64,000 bases of DNA from contig NZ_SCVC01000030.1 of assembly GCF_004297405.1 (NCBI RefSeq), positions 62,001-126,000 of the forward strand, written 5' to 3'. The number at the start of each line of letters is the position of its first letter. Within the stretch, counting starts at the first letter, position 1. This document shows positions 55,099 through 63,611 of the stretch, piece after piece. The DNA comes from Reyranella sp. (GTDB taxonomy: Bacteria; Pseudomonadota; Alphaproteobacteria; Reyranellales; Reyranellaceae). The translations under genes were made by a program, and so were the position numbers. A model generated the notes under the pieces. That model was not told the origin of the DNA. It saw only the letters and a program-made list of their open reading frames with translations, and searched no databases.

Positions 55099-56040
55099 TC
55101 AAAGCCGGTCGAACAGCCAGGCGAGGCCGGCGTCCATCATCGCGACCTGGGGCGCGACGGCGGTGAGGCGGAAGCGGCCGAGCGGCAGCGGCGCTTCGCG
55201 GCGCACGACGCCGAAGCGGCGCGCATGCAGGGCAGCAAACCGGCGGGGCAACGCGGTGATCAGGTCGGTTTCGGCCACGACCGCCAGCGCGAACATGAAG
55301 TTGGGCACGGTGAGCGCGATCCGCCGCGCGCGGCCCTGTTCGGCCAGCACACGATCGACGAAGCCATAGGGATCGCCGGTGAGCGAGACCACGAGATGCC
55401 GCATCGCGCAGTAGCGATCCAGGGTCGGCGCGCGGGCGAACGGATGGCCGGCGCGCATCGCCAGCACGAAATCCTCCTCGAACAGCACGCGCCCGTGGAA
55501 GCGCGGCGGAAACTGGTCCGTCGGCACGATCGCGATATCCATCGCGCGCGCTTCGAGCTCGGCCAGCGCGCCCCGCCAGGCGCGATCGGGCGACGTCTCG
55601 CCCTGCGTCGGCAGGAGCTGGCGCACGCCGATGTCGATGCCGGGCGCTTCCTTGCCGAGCCGAGCGAGCAGCGGCGGCAGGAACACCGCCGACACGCCAT
55701 CGGGCGCGCCGACCGTGAAGCGGCGCGTCGAGGTCGCGGGCTCGAACGGCGCGGCGGTCGCCACGACGCTCCGCACCCGCGCGAGAATGTCGGCGATCGG
55801 CGCGGCCAGCTCCAGCGCGCGCGCCGTCGGCACGACGCCCTTGGGCGTCTTGAGGAACAGCGGATCGTTGAGCAGCCGCCGCAGCCGGCCGAGCCCGTGG
55901 CTGACCGCCGACGAGGAGAGGTTCAGCCGCTCCGCCGCGCGCCCGACATGTCCCTCCTCGCGCACGATCTCGAACAGGACCAGCAGGTTGAGGTCGGCGC
56001 GGGACAGGTCTGCGCCGGAGTGGTCAATTCTGCTCAGCAT
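55099..56040 (-). CDS. LysR-family transcriptional regulator
   Basis: 313 aa. The N-terminal helix-turn-helix is typical (LSRADLNLLVLFEIVREEGH, LNLSSSAVSHGLGRLRRLL), followed by the substrate-binding domain (RRFTVGAPDGVSAVFLPPLL). It likely controls the divergent SnoaL-like gene through the box between them. Effector unknown. Confidence 0.9.
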   Translation of the reverse strand: MLSRIDHSGADLSRADLNLLVLFEIVREEGHVGRAAERLNLSSSAVSHGLGRLRRLLNDPLFLKTPKGVVPTARALELAAPIADILARVRSVVATAAPFEPATSTRRFTVGAPDGVSAVFLPPLLARLGKEAPGIDIGVRQLLPTQGETSPDRAWRGALAELEARAMDIAIVPTDQFPPRFHGRVLFEEDFVLAMRAGHPFARAPTLDRYCAMRHLVVSLTGDPYGFVDRVLAEQGRARRIALTVPNFMFALAVVAETDLITALPRRFAALHARRFGVVRREAPLPLGRFRLTAVAPQVAMMDAGLAWLFDRL

Positions 56041-56044
56041 ATTG

Positions 56045-56059
56045 GTGAAATCATATCAC
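56045..56059. promoter_or_regulatory. LysR-type binding box
   Basis: GTGAAATCATATCAC, i.e. TGA-N7-TCA (T-N11-A), in the 84-bp gap between the divergent LysR and SnoaL-like genes. Confidence 0.55.
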
Positions 56060-56124
56060 TTCATTCAGGAGGCATACAGGTGCCATCTCCCGGTCGTGAC
56101 AATTCACCAACCCTGGAGTCCCGC

Positions 56125-56619
56125 ATGTCCGCCCTGCACCCGTCGGGTTTCGCCGCCGCCGCGGCCGAGGCCTTCATCGACATGGAGGTGGGCGACCTCA
56201 TCGAGCGATCCCTGGAGTCGAACGCCGCCCTGATGCGCGGCGACATTCAGCGCTATCTCGCCACGGTCGCCCTCACCGACGACTTCACCCTGATGTCGCC
56301 GTTCGGCGGCGCGCCGACGCATGGCGCGGAGATCACGCCGGAGCGGATGGCGGCGATGGGGCGGTTCTTCCGCAACGGCACCCTGGAGCAAGAGGTGGTG
56401 CAGTCCTACGGCTCGGCCGACATGGTGGTGCTGGCGATCATCGAACGCGCCCGCGTCGAGGTCGGCGGCCTGCCGGCGCAGGACTGGTCGCTGCGCGTCA
56501 CCCTGGTCTATCGCCGCGACGGCCACCGCACTGGGGGCGACTGGCGGCTCGCCCATCGCCACGCCGACCCGCTCGTCACGGGCATCAGCCTCGAGCAGGC
56601 CGCCGCGTTGGCGCGATGA
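56125..56619 (+). CDS. SnoaL/NTF2-like protein
   Basis: 164 aa from ATG 56125 with TGGAG upstream. The alpha+beta cone fold is suggested by LIERSLESNAALMRGDIQRY, DDFTLMSPFGGAP, and WSLRVTLVYRRDG followed by WRLAHRHADPLV. SnoaL-like proteins include isomerases, hydrolases and sensors of small hydrophobic ligands. Probably regulated by the divergent LysR protein. Substrate unknown. Confidence 0.82.
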   Translation: MSALHPSGFAAAAAEAFIDMEVGDLIERSLESNAALMRGDIQRYLATVALTDDFTLMSPFGGAPTHGAEITPERMAAMGRFFRNGTLEQEVVQSYGSADMVVLAIIERARVEVGGLPAQDWSLRVTLVYRRDGHRTGGDWRLAHRHADPLVTGISLEQAAALAR

Positions 56620-56630
56620 TCATCGCCTCT

Positions 56631-56652
56631 CCTCCCCATTTGAATGGGGAGG
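56631..56652. repeat. Family A half repeat (solo hairpin)
   Basis: Only the outer hairpin CCTCCCCATTTGAATGGGGA-type unit. It lies between the SnoaL-like gene and the convergent methyltransferase gene. Confidence 0.8.
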
Positions 56653-56676
56653 AGAAAGACTGCCCTTCGCCGTCAC

Positions 56677-57483
56677 TCACTCAGGCACCGTGCCACGACA
56701 GGCCCAGGCGACGGCCGCCATGGAACGTGGACCGTCGGGACGGTTGGCGAGGTAGGCGCGGCGCACGTGCTCTCTCAGAATGTCGCGCTTCTCAGGGGGC
56801 AGCTTGACGACATACTGGCCATGGGGTCCTTCGCCGCTGGCAAAGGGCGTCCAGTAGTCCTCGAAGGATTGGAACTCCATGTGGGTCAGCAAGCTCGTCT
56901 GCTCGACATCGCGCAAGCCGAGATCCCGCCACAGCGTCTCCATCTCGCCGGGCCCGTTGAGAGGACGGAAGAGTGGCCGCTCCAGCGCGGGATCGAGGAC
57001 ACCCGCGATGTCCCAGAGGATTCGCGCGAAGGGTTGGCCGCCATAAGCGTCCCACACCGCGGCGGCGATCGTGCCGCCGGGGCGGACGACGCGGCACATT
57101 TCCTCGACTGCCTTGCGCGCGTCGGGAATGAAGTGCAGAACCAGCAACGAGAAGGCCCGGTCGAACGACGCATCCGGGTATGGCAGGGCACGCGCGTCGC
57201 CCACGTCGAAAGCAAAACGCGGATCGGTGTTCCGCGCGCGAGCGGCTGCGACATAGGACTCGGTCAGATCGATCCCGGTGGCCGATGCGACGTTGGCGAA
57301 GTCTGGCAGCGCGAAGATCAGACTGCCGGTGCCGCACCCCATGTCGAGCACGCGATCGCCGTCGCTGAGACCACCGAACCTGATCAGCGAAGGCGCCAGC
57401 CGGCGGCTCCAGCGACCCATGAGCTGTTCGTAACGGTCTGCGTCCTGGAAACCGCTTGCAGCGGGCATGACAGGTTCATTCAC
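56677..57483 (-). CDS. Class I SAM-dependent methyltransferase
   Basis: 268 aa. The SAM site is VLDMGCGTGSLIFAL near residue 45, followed by GIDLTESYVAAAR, DVGDARALPYPDASFDRAFS and LLVLHFIPDARKAVEEMCRV. It is of the UbiE/COQ5-like methyltransferase_11 type. Substrate unknown. Start ATG 57483; no clear operon partner. Confidence 0.9.
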   Translation of the reverse strand: MNEPVMPAASGFQDADRYEQLMGRWSRRLAPSLIRFGGLSDGDRVLDMGCGTGSLIFALPDFANVASATGIDLTESYVAAARARNTDPRFAFDVGDARALPYPDASFDRAFSLLVLHFIPDARKAVEEMCRVVRPGGTIAAAVWDAYGGQPFARILWDIAGVLDPALERPLFRPLNGPGEMETLWRDLGLRDVEQTSLLTHMEFQSFEDYWTPFASGEGPHGQYVVKLPPEKRDILREHVRRAYLANRPDGPRSMAAVAWACRGTVPE

Positions 57484-57785
57484 CGTTCGCCCCCTAACGC
57501 TTCATGCGTCATCGCCCGGCATCGCCTTTCCGGATCAATCTTGCGTCAGCCGGACGGACACGGCCGTCTTTCTGCTTGCCACCCTGGAGAATTCGACGGA
57601 TGACTAGGCAGGAGAAAGGCAGAAGCGGTTTCGTGGCTGCCCGACTTAGGTGTCCAATTTCGGACAGTAGAGGGTTGCAGTAAAGCGTAAGCGTCACGTT
57701 AGACACCGATGAGCAGATGCCTCTCTGGACTTACTTCCATGTGGCCTGCATTGCCTACTCTCGACTTCACTAAAGGATACACGTC
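57484..57785. other. Gap upstream of the cold-shock gene
   Basis: About 300 bp without a gene. It contains a palindrome TGTCCAATTTCGGACA at 57651-57666 and a possible promoter for the cold-shock gene: TTGCAG 57675-57680, 17 nt, GTTAGA 57698-57703. The resulting leader of about 75 nt is typical for csp mRNAs. Confidence 0.45.
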
Positions 57786-57986
57786 ATGGCTTCAGGCACA
57801 GTTAAGTGGTTCAACGCGACCAAGGGTTTCGGTTTCATTCAGCCGGACAACGGCGGCAAGGATGTCTTCGTCCATATCAGCGCCGTCGAGCGCGCGGGAC
57901 TGAACGGCCTCAATGAAGGCCAGAAGATCACCTACGAAGTCGCCAGCGAGCGCGGCAAGGAAGCCGCCGTCAACCTCAAGGCCTGA
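57786..57986 (+). CDS. Cold-shock protein (CspA family)
   Basis: 66-aa cold-shock domain protein. RNP1 is [10 protein letters not shown] and RNP2 is [10 protein letters not shown], both intact. It binds single-stranded RNA and DNA and acts as an RNA chaperone in the cytoplasm. AAAGGA lies 9 nt before ATG 57786. A hairpin follows its stop. Confidence 0.95.
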   Translation: MASGTVKWFNATKGFGFIQPDNGGKDVFVHISAVERAGLNGLNEGQKITYEVASERGKEAAVNLKA

Positions 57987-57999
57987 TCTCGTTGAACAC

Positions 58000-58026
58000 A
58001 GGAAGGACGATTCACTCGTCCTTCCT
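58000..58026 (+). terminator. Terminator-like hairpin after the cold-shock gene
   Basis: Perfect 11-bp stem AGGAAGGACGA / TCGTCCTTCCT with a 5-nt loop, 14 nt after the stop. No T-run follows, so factor-dependent or stabilising function is possible. Confidence 0.65.
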
Positions 58027-58087
58027 CGATTGAGACCGCATCGACCTGGGCATCATTTCGACCAGGCGGCGGCTCCTCATTGCCTCA

Positions 58088-58109
58088 CCTCCCCATTCCG
58101 ATGGGGAGG
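58088..58109. repeat. Family A half repeat with shared flank
   Basis: Outer hairpin unit preceded by GCTCCTCATTGCCTCA. Nearly the same flank precedes the half copy at 59193-59214. The two form a direct pair bracketing the MarR/DUF1398 genes. Confidence 0.8.
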
Positions 58110-58193
58110 TGTCAGGGCGAGGCACCCCCTCAACTCGCACATCCTGAGCTCGACCTGAAGTCGATGCGCCGAGGCAATCGGAGCGGTCGACCA

Positions 58194-58234
58194 GGAAACT
58201 TTCGCATGATAGTTTCCTAGTCAACTAAGGAACT
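58194..58234. promoter_or_regulatory. Overlapping inverted repeats before the MarR gene
   Basis: GGAAACT (58194-58200) and AGTTTCC (58211-58217) form a perfect 7-bp inverted repeat; AGTTTCCTAG (58211-58220) and CTAAGGAACT (58225-58234) form a near-perfect second one, ending 3 nt before the start codon. Probably MarR operators for autoregulation. Confidence 0.6.
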
Positions 58235-58237
58235 GCC

Positions 58238-58699
58238 ATGCCTTCGCCTTTGCCCGTCTCGGACCTCACTGCACATCTCGGCTTCTGGCTGCGCACCGTG
58301 TCCAACCACGTCTCGCATGCCTTTGCCAGCAGGCTTGCCGTCATGGGAGTGACCGTTGCCGAATGGGTGATGCTGCGCGCGTTGTACGGCAAGGATCCGA
58401 TTCCGCCGAGTCGCGTCGCCGACGAAATGGGCATGACGCGCGGCGCGATCACGAAGTTGGCCGATCGGTTGATCGACAAATCGCTGATCGTCCGCAAGGC
58501 CGACAGCGATGATGGCCGCGCTCAGACGCTCGCGCTGACGCCGCGGGGAAGCAGTTTGGTCCCGAAGCTGGCCGCGCTGGCCGATCAGAACGACGCAGAA
58601 TTCTTCGGCGCCCTGAGCAGAGCCGAACGGGACACGCTGGAAGGGCTCCTGAAGCGGTTGGTCGAGCATGGTGGGATGGCGGCCCTGCCGATCGACTGA
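58238..58699 (+). CDS. MarR-family transcriptional regulator
   Basis: 153 aa from ATG 58238. Winged helix with PPSRVADEMGMTRGAITKLA and DRLIDKSLIVRKADSDDGRA (the wing). It probably represses itself and the DUF1398 gene 47 bp downstream. Inverted repeats lie directly upstream. Ligand unknown. Confidence 0.9.
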   Translation: MPSPLPVSDLTAHLGFWLRTVSNHVSHAFASRLAVMGVTVAEWVMLRALYGKDPIPPSRVADEMGMTRGAITKLADRLIDKSLIVRKADSDDGRAQTLALTPRGSSLVPKLAALADQNDAEFFGALSRAERDTLEGLLKRLVEHGGMAALPID

Positions 58700-58746
58700 A
58701 CCCGATCAACTGAACTCAACGCAACTCACGCAGAGGATAAAGCCGC

Positions 58747-59148
58747 ATGGACGATCACAAGAAAGCTGTCGCCAAGACCTGCCTCGACGGCGCGGAAAAC
58801 AACACGATGACCTTTCCCCAGATCGTCACGACGTTGATGCAGACGGGCTTCGAAGGTTACGCGATCGACTTCCGGCGCGCGCTCGCGACCTTCTACATGC
58901 CAGATGGCGACCTCGTCGACGTGCCGACGCACAGGATCGACGATCCCGTCGCCCCGTCCTTTGATGCGGGGCGCATCCAGGCTGCCATCAGGGAAGCGCA
59001 GCAACTGGTGCCCGGCTATACCTATCTGGGCTTCTGCAAGAAGGCCGCCTCGGCCGGCTGTGCGGGTTACATCGTGTCGTTTTCCGGCCGTCGAGCGCTA
59101 TACATTGGCCGGACCGCCGAGACTCACGTGGAGCAATTTCCGGACTAG
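58747..59148 (+). CDS. DUF1398-family protein
   Basis: 133 aa. It matches DUF1398 (FPQIVTTLMQTGFEGYAIDF, RRALATFYMPDGD, GYTYLGFCKKAASAGCAGYI), small proteins of unknown function. AGAGGAT precedes ATG 58747. It follows MarR on the same strand and is likely under its control. Confidence 0.85.
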   Translation: MDDHKKAVAKTCLDGAENNTMTFPQIVTTLMQTGFEGYAIDFRRALATFYMPDGDLVDVPTHRIDDPVAPSFDAGRIQAAIREAQQLVPGYTYLGFCKKAASAGCAGYIVSFSGRRALYIGRTAETHVEQFPD

Positions 59149-59192
59149 GGCGGCCACGCTTGCCGCCGACGTGGCGACTCCTCATTGCCTCT

Positions 59193-59214
59193 CCTCCCCA
59201 TTCAAATGGGGAGG
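59193..59214. repeat. Family A half repeat with shared flank
   Basis: Outer hairpin unit preceded by ACTCCTCATTGCCTCT; partner of 58088-58109. Confidence 0.8.
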
Positions 59215-59233
59215 AAGTGACCGCAATCAGATT

Positions 59234-59252
59234 GCGAATGATTATCAATATT
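59234..59252. promoter_or_regulatory. Fur-like box before the first FecI-type sigma gene
   Basis: GCGAATGATTATCAATATT matches 14 of 19 positions of the classical Fur box (counted by eye). It shares GCGAATGRTKATCA with the site at 60988-61006. Confidence 0.6.
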
Positions 59253-59307
59253 GCTAAGGGGAGCCAAGGCTGCCGCCGCTACGCCGAGACCAGTCACGAC
59301 GGGCAGC

Positions 59308-59835
59308 TTGCAGGACGACGACTCCAGATTGAGGCTCTATCTCGCGCACCGGGCGGCGCTCGTGGAGTATGCGACGCCGATCGTCGGTGATCGCATGCGC
59401 GCCGAGGACGTGGTGCAGGAAGCCTATATGCGATTCGCGCCGCGCCCGGATGATGTGCGGGTCGAGCAGCCGGCGGCCTATCTCTATCGCATCGTCCGCA
59501 ACCTCGCCTATGACCTGCGCCGCCGCCTGTCGGCCGACAAGCGTCGTGACGAGGCCCATCTCGTCCTCTCCGAGACGCTGCCGCCCGCGGTGTCGCCGGA
59601 AGAAGAAGCCTTGCAGCGTGACGAGCTGCGCCGCGCCGAGGCCGCCCTCGCCGAGCTGCCCGACAATGTCCGGCGGGCCTTCGAGATGAACCGCATCGGC
59701 GGCTACACCTTGCAGGAGACCGCCGACCATCTTGGCGTGCCGCTGTCGACGGCGGCGCGCTGGGCGCAGACCGCGCTCATGCATGTCGCCCGCCGCCTGC
59801 AACGGCCGTCCTCCACGCAGACCCCGAACCGGTGA
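59308..59835 (+). CDS. FecI-type ECF sigma factor
   Basis: About 175 aa. Region 2 has RAEDVVQEAYMRFA; region 4 has LAELPDNVRRAFEMNRIGGY and TLQETADHLGVPLSTAARW. It should direct transcription of the siderophore-receptor genes downstream on signal through FecR. The start is not certain: TTG 59308 (LQDDDSRLRLYLAH) is chosen because a TTG at 59251 lies in the Fur-like box. It overlaps fecR by 4 bp. Confidence 0.88.
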   Translation: MQDDDSRLRLYLAHRAALVEYATPIVGDRMRAEDVVQEAYMRFAPRPDDVRVEQPAAYLYRIVRNLAYDLRRRLSADKRRDEAHLVLSETLPPAVSPEEEALQRDELRRAEAALAELPDNVRRAFEMNRIGGYTLQETADHLGVPLSTAARWAQTALMHVARRLQRPSSTQTPNR

Positions 59836-60929
59836 GCGGCGCGATGACGAATCTCCGGAAAATTTTCGCCGCTCCTTCGTCTTCCGTGTATGGCGGGAGC
59901 GCTCCGATGTCCGGCGACGACGACATGATTCCCGATCGCGTGCTGGAAGCCGCCTCCGCCTGGGCGTTCCGTCTGCAGGACGCACCCGACGATGCCGGGC
60001 TGCGGGCCGAGCTGGCAGACTGGCTGGCCGAAAGCGACGTCCATGCGGAAGCGTGGGCGCTGACGCAACGGGCCTGGCAGGTAACGGGACAGGCGCGCGC
60101 GGCCTTTGCGCATGAATGGCCCACTGCGTCATCGACGCGATCTGTCGTTTCTCGACCCACCGTTTCTCACGGGCAATCCAACGTAACGCCCCTGCGCCGC
60201 CGCCGCTTCGGCGTGCGGGTGACCGCGCTCGCCATCGCGGCCTGTCTGTTGCTGGTCTTTGCGCTCCCCGTCCTGAGGGTGCAGTTGAACGCCAGCCATG
60301 CGACGTCGGTCGCGGAGATGCGCGAGGTCTCGCTCGAGGACGGCTCGCGCGTCACCCTCGCCGCCAGCAGCGCCATCTCCGTCTCCTTCGCCGCGGGCGC
60401 GCGCGAGGTGACCCTGCTCGAAGGCGCCGCCTACTTCGAGGTCGCGCCCGACCGCGCGCGGCCCTTCACGGTTCGCGCGGGCCCTGTCAGCACCACCGTC
60501 ACCGGCACGGCGTTCGATGTCGCGATGACCGACCGCACCGTCTCCGTCGCCGTGGCGAGCGGGTCGGTGAGAGTCGCACGTACCGACAATCTCTCGTCGT
60601 CGCTGGCCGATCTCGGCGCCCAGCAAGGCGTCGTCGTCGATCGCAGCAGTGGAACCGTCGTCGAGACGGCGCTGCAGCCCGGTACCGTCGCGGCGTGGCG
60701 CAAGGGCCGGCTCATCGTCGAGAATGCGCTGCTGACCGATGTCGTGGCGGCCCTCGACCGCTCGCATGCCGGCTCCATCGTCGTCGCCAGCGAGTCGCTG
60801 CGCGGAAAACGCGTGACCGGCGTCTACGATCTTGCCGATCCGGCCGGCGCGCTGCGCGTTCTGTCCGCGCCCTATGGCGGCGTCGTGCGCGCGTTCACGC
60901 CCTATCTGCTGGTGCTGTCCGTCGACTGA
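59832..60929 (+). CDS. FecR-type anti-sigma/regulator
   Basis: 365 aa from GTG 59832 (overlap GTGA with the sigma gene). N-terminal DUF4880 part (AASAWAFRLQDAPDDAGLRA, VHAEAWALTQRAW), a transmembrane helix near 125-148 (VTALAIAACLLLVFALPVL), then the periplasmic FecR domain (SLEDGSRVTLAASSAISVSF, YFEVAPDRARPFTVRAG). It relays the TonB-receptor signal to the sigma factor. The C-terminus (GKRVTGVYDL, AGALRVLSAPYGG) is secretin/STN-like. Confidence 0.9.
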   Translation: MSGAMTNLRKIFAAPSSSVYGGSAPMSGDDDMIPDRVLEAASAWAFRLQDAPDDAGLRAELADWLAESDVHAEAWALTQRAWQVTGQARAAFAHEWPTASSTRSVVSRPTVSHGQSNVTPLRRRRFGVRVTALAIAACLLLVFALPVLRVQLNASHATSVAEMREVSLEDGSRVTLAASSAISVSFAAGAREVTLLEGAAYFEVAPDRARPFTVRAGPVSTTVTGTAFDVAMTDRTVSVAVASGSVRVARTDNLSSSLADLGAQQGVVVDRSSGTVVETALQPGTVAAWRKGRLIVENALLTDVVAALDRSHAGSIVVASESLRGKRVTGVYDLADPAGALRVLSAPYGGVVRAFTPYLLVLSVD

Positions 60930-60987
60930 CGCGCCTTCGAAAAATTTAGTGAGAAGTTCGGCGCGCCGCTTCGTCTCTGGTCGGTAA

Positions 60988-61006
60988 GCGAATGGTGATC
61001 ATTCGC
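60988..61006. promoter_or_regulatory. Fur-like palindrome before the siderophore receptor
   Basis: GCGAATG (60988-60994), GTGAT, CATTCGC (61000-61006): perfect inverted repeat 25 bp before the receptor start, related to the 59234 site. Confidence 0.55.
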
Positions 61007-61031
61007 AGGAAGCCGCTCGGGGGAGTAGCGT

Positions 61032-63530
61032 ATGGTATCGAGTCGCCGGAAGTCGCGTTGGCCTGTCTCGTTGATGGTGCTGACGACGAGTACCTGTCTG
61101 GGCACAGGTCTTGCCGGTGTTGCGGTGGCTCAGGAGACGGGAACGCCCTCGCCGCCCGTGCTTGCGCAGGCGCAGGAGTCGATGGTCTTCGACATTCCCG
61201 CGCAACCGCTCGCTGGCGCCGTGACGACGTTCGGCCGCCAGTCCGGCTATCAGGTCTCCGTCGATCAGGCGACGCTCGCCAATCTGCGCTCCGCCGCGGT
61301 GTCCGGCCGCATGACGCCGGAAGACGCGCTGCGCCAGATGCTGGCGGGCACGGGCGTCACCTGGCGCTTCGCCGGTGGCCGCAGCATCTATCTCACCAAG
61401 CTGCCCGATGGTCAGCGGGACGGCCAGCAAAGCGGCGCGCTGCAGCTCGATCCGGTGCAGGTGCAGGGCTATCCGGTGCCGCAGCAGGCGATGATCGACA
61501 ACCTGCCGCCAGCTTACGCCGGCGGACAGGTTGCGACCGGCGGACAGTTGGGCCTGCTCGGCAATCGCGACGTGATGGACACGCCGTTCAACCAGAGCAA
61601 CTACACGTCGAAGAAGGCGCAGGAGCAGCAGGCCAAGACCGTGCAGGACGTGCTGATCGACGATCCGTCGGTCCGCACCATTCGCGCCGACACCAGCCCC
61701 GGCACCGACGGCATGCGCATCCGCGGCTTTCCCGTCGATAATTCCGCCGTCGCCTATGGCGGGCTGTACGGCGTGCTGCCGACCTACAGCATCATGGCCG
61801 AGGTGGCGGAGCGCGTGGAAGTGCTCAAGGGGCCGAGCGCCATGCTGAACGGCATGGCGCCGACCAGCGAGATCGGCGGCACCATCAACATCGTGCCCAA
61901 GCGCGCGCCCGACCAGGGGCTGACGCAGTTCACGGCGAACTATGTTTCCGGCGCGCAGTTCGGCGGCCATGTCGACGTCGCGCGGCGCTTCGGCCCCGAC
62001 AAGCAGTTCGGCGTGCGCGCCAACGGCGTCTACCGGAACGGCCAGACCGACGTGCGCTGGAACACCGACGAACGCGCGCTCGCTTTGCTCGGCCTCGATT
62101 TCCGCGGCGAGCGGGTGCGTTTCTCGACCGACTTCGGCTACCAGCACCGCTATATCGGCGGCGTCGCGGGCTATATCTGGCTGACCGCCGGCACGCCGCT
62201 GCCGTGGGCGCCCAACGTCAGGAGCAATCCCGCGGGCCAGCCCTGGGCCTATTCGCGGAACAAGGATCTGTTCGGCACCTTCCGCGGCGAGCTCGACATC
62301 ACCGACAACATCACCGCCTACGTGTCGCTCGGCGCACATGACCAGCGCGTCGAAGGCCTGATCCAGTCGTCGGCGAACCTGATCCGCGGCGCCAATGGCG
62401 GCGCCAACGGCCAGATGAACAACAGCAGCGACTACGGCATCTACCGCACGGCCGAAGCGGGCCTGCGAGCCACCGCCCGCACCGGCCCGATCGACCACCA
62501 GCTCTCCTTCACCGCCACGACCTACAATGCCGAGTTCGGCTCGGCCTTCGTCGTCGGCACGCCGTTCGCCACCAACATCTACAATCCCACCATCATCGCG
62601 CGCCCCAACATCGCCACGCCGGCGGCCAACAAGACCTCGACGTCGGACATGACGAGCATTGGTTTTGCCGACACGCTGTCCGCCGCCGACAAGCGCATCC
62701 AGTTGACCGTCGGCGGCCGCCTGCAGCGCGTCGCCGCCGCCAACTTCGATCCGATCACCGGCCTGCAGGACTCGACCTACGACCAGAGCGCGTTCAGCCC
62801 CTCTGTCGCGCTGGTGTTCAAGCCCTGGCAGAACGTCTCGATCTACGGCAACTGGATCCAGGGCCTGCAGCAAGGCGTCATCGTCGGGCCGCAGTACCAG
62901 AATTCCGGCCAGATCTTCGCGCCCTACAAGTCGACGCAGTTCGAGGTTGGCGTGAAGGCCGACTGGGGCGGCAAGTTCACCACGACAGTGAGCGCCTTCC
63001 AGATCGCGCGGCCCAGCACCATCGCGGTGCCCGGCGCCACCCTGCCGACCCTGACGCTCGACGGCGAGCAGGTGAACCAGGGGCTGGAGTTCAACGTCTT
63101 CGGCGAGCCGATCGAGGGCGTGCGCCTGCTCGGCGGCATGATGTTCCTCAATCCCGTGCTCACCAAGACGCAGGGCGGCGCGACCGATGGCTGGATCGCG
63201 CCCTTCTCACCCACCTTCCAGTTCAATCTCGCGGGCGAATGGGACCTGCCCTGGGTGCCGGGCCTGACGGTGAACGGCCGCGCCATCTACACCGGCGCGC
63301 AATATGTCGACACGACCTGGCCGCGCCGCATGCTGCCGGACTGGACGCGCTTCGACCTCGGCGTCCGCTACGCCTTCGAGAATCCCGGCGCCAAGGGCAA
63401 GCTTCTGGTCGCGCGCTTCAACGTCGAGAACGTGGCTGACGCCAACTATTGGGCCAGCGGCAACAACGCCTTCACCCTCTCCCTCGGCGCCCCGCGCACC
63501 TTCCGCCTCTCCCTGACCGCGGATTTCTGA
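61032..63530 (+). CDS. TonB-dependent siderophore receptor with STN domain
   Basis: 832 aa. Signal peptide to about residue 33 (AVA/Q), STN signalling domain at about 50-115 (MVFDIPAQPLAGAVTTFGRQ), plug domain at about 180-300 (DGMRIRGFPVDNSAVAYGG, VEVLKGPSAMLNG, GGTINIVPKRA), then a 22-strand barrel ending FRLSLTADF. It imports a ferric siderophore and signals through FecR to the sigma factor. Ligand unknown. Confidence 0.95.
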   Translation: MVSSRRKSRWPVSLMVLTTSTCLGTGLAGVAVAQETGTPSPPVLAQAQESMVFDIPAQPLAGAVTTFGRQSGYQVSVDQATLANLRSAAVSGRMTPEDALRQMLAGTGVTWRFAGGRSIYLTKLPDGQRDGQQSGALQLDPVQVQGYPVPQQAMIDNLPPAYAGGQVATGGQLGLLGNRDVMDTPFNQSNYTSKKAQEQQAKTVQDVLIDDPSVRTIRADTSPGTDGMRIRGFPVDNSAVAYGGLYGVLPTYSIMAEVAERVEVLKGPSAMLNGMAPTSEIGGTINIVPKRAPDQGLTQFTANYVSGAQFGGHVDVARRFGPDKQFGVRANGVYRNGQTDVRWNTDERALALLGLDFRGERVRFSTDFGYQHRYIGGVAGYIWLTAGTPLPWAPNVRSNPAGQPWAYSRNKDLFGTFRGELDITDNITAYVSLGAHDQRVEGLIQSSANLIRGANGGANGQMNNSSDYGIYRTAEAGLRATARTGPIDHQLSFTATTYNAEFGSAFVVGTPFATNIYNPTIIARPNIATPAANKTSTSDMTSIGFADTLSAADKRIQLTVGGRLQRVAAANFDPITGLQDSTYDQSAFSPSVALVFKPWQNVSIYGNWIQGLQQGVIVGPQYQNSGQIFAPYKSTQFEVGVKADWGGKFTTTVSAFQIARPSTIAVPGATLPTLTLDGEQVNQGLEFNVFGEPIEGVRLLGGMMFLNPVLTKTQGGATDGWIAPFSPTFQFNLAGEWDLPWVPGLTVNGRAIYTGAQYVDTTWPRRMLPDWTRFDLGVRYAFENPGAKGKLLVARFNVENVADANYWASGNNAFTLSLGAPRTFRLSLTADF

Positions 63531-63573
63531 GCGGCACCGCGCTGTTTGCAATAGTCGACGGATCCCGGCATAG

Positions 63574-63594
63574 TGCGATTGAGAACCGTTCGCA
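63574..63594. promoter_or_regulatory. Fur-like palindrome before the second sigma gene
   Basis: TGCGA at 63574-63578 and TCGCA at 63590-63594 enclose TTGAGAACCGT. The site is 18 bp before GTG 63612. Resembles the other two iron boxes but is less close to the consensus. Confidence 0.45.
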
Positions 63595-63611
63595 TTTACT
63601 CAGGATCCGCC

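Noticed and set aside
57509..57706. 65-codon minus-strand frame before the cold-shock gene
   Set aside because: No ribosome site, no recognisable domain, and it covers the likely promoter of the cold-shock gene.
60999..62873. Long minus-strand frame (624 codons) opposite the siderophore receptor
   Set aside because: Repetitive Val/Gly/Arg/Asp composition typical of a shadow of a GC-rich gene; the plus-strand receptor is certain.
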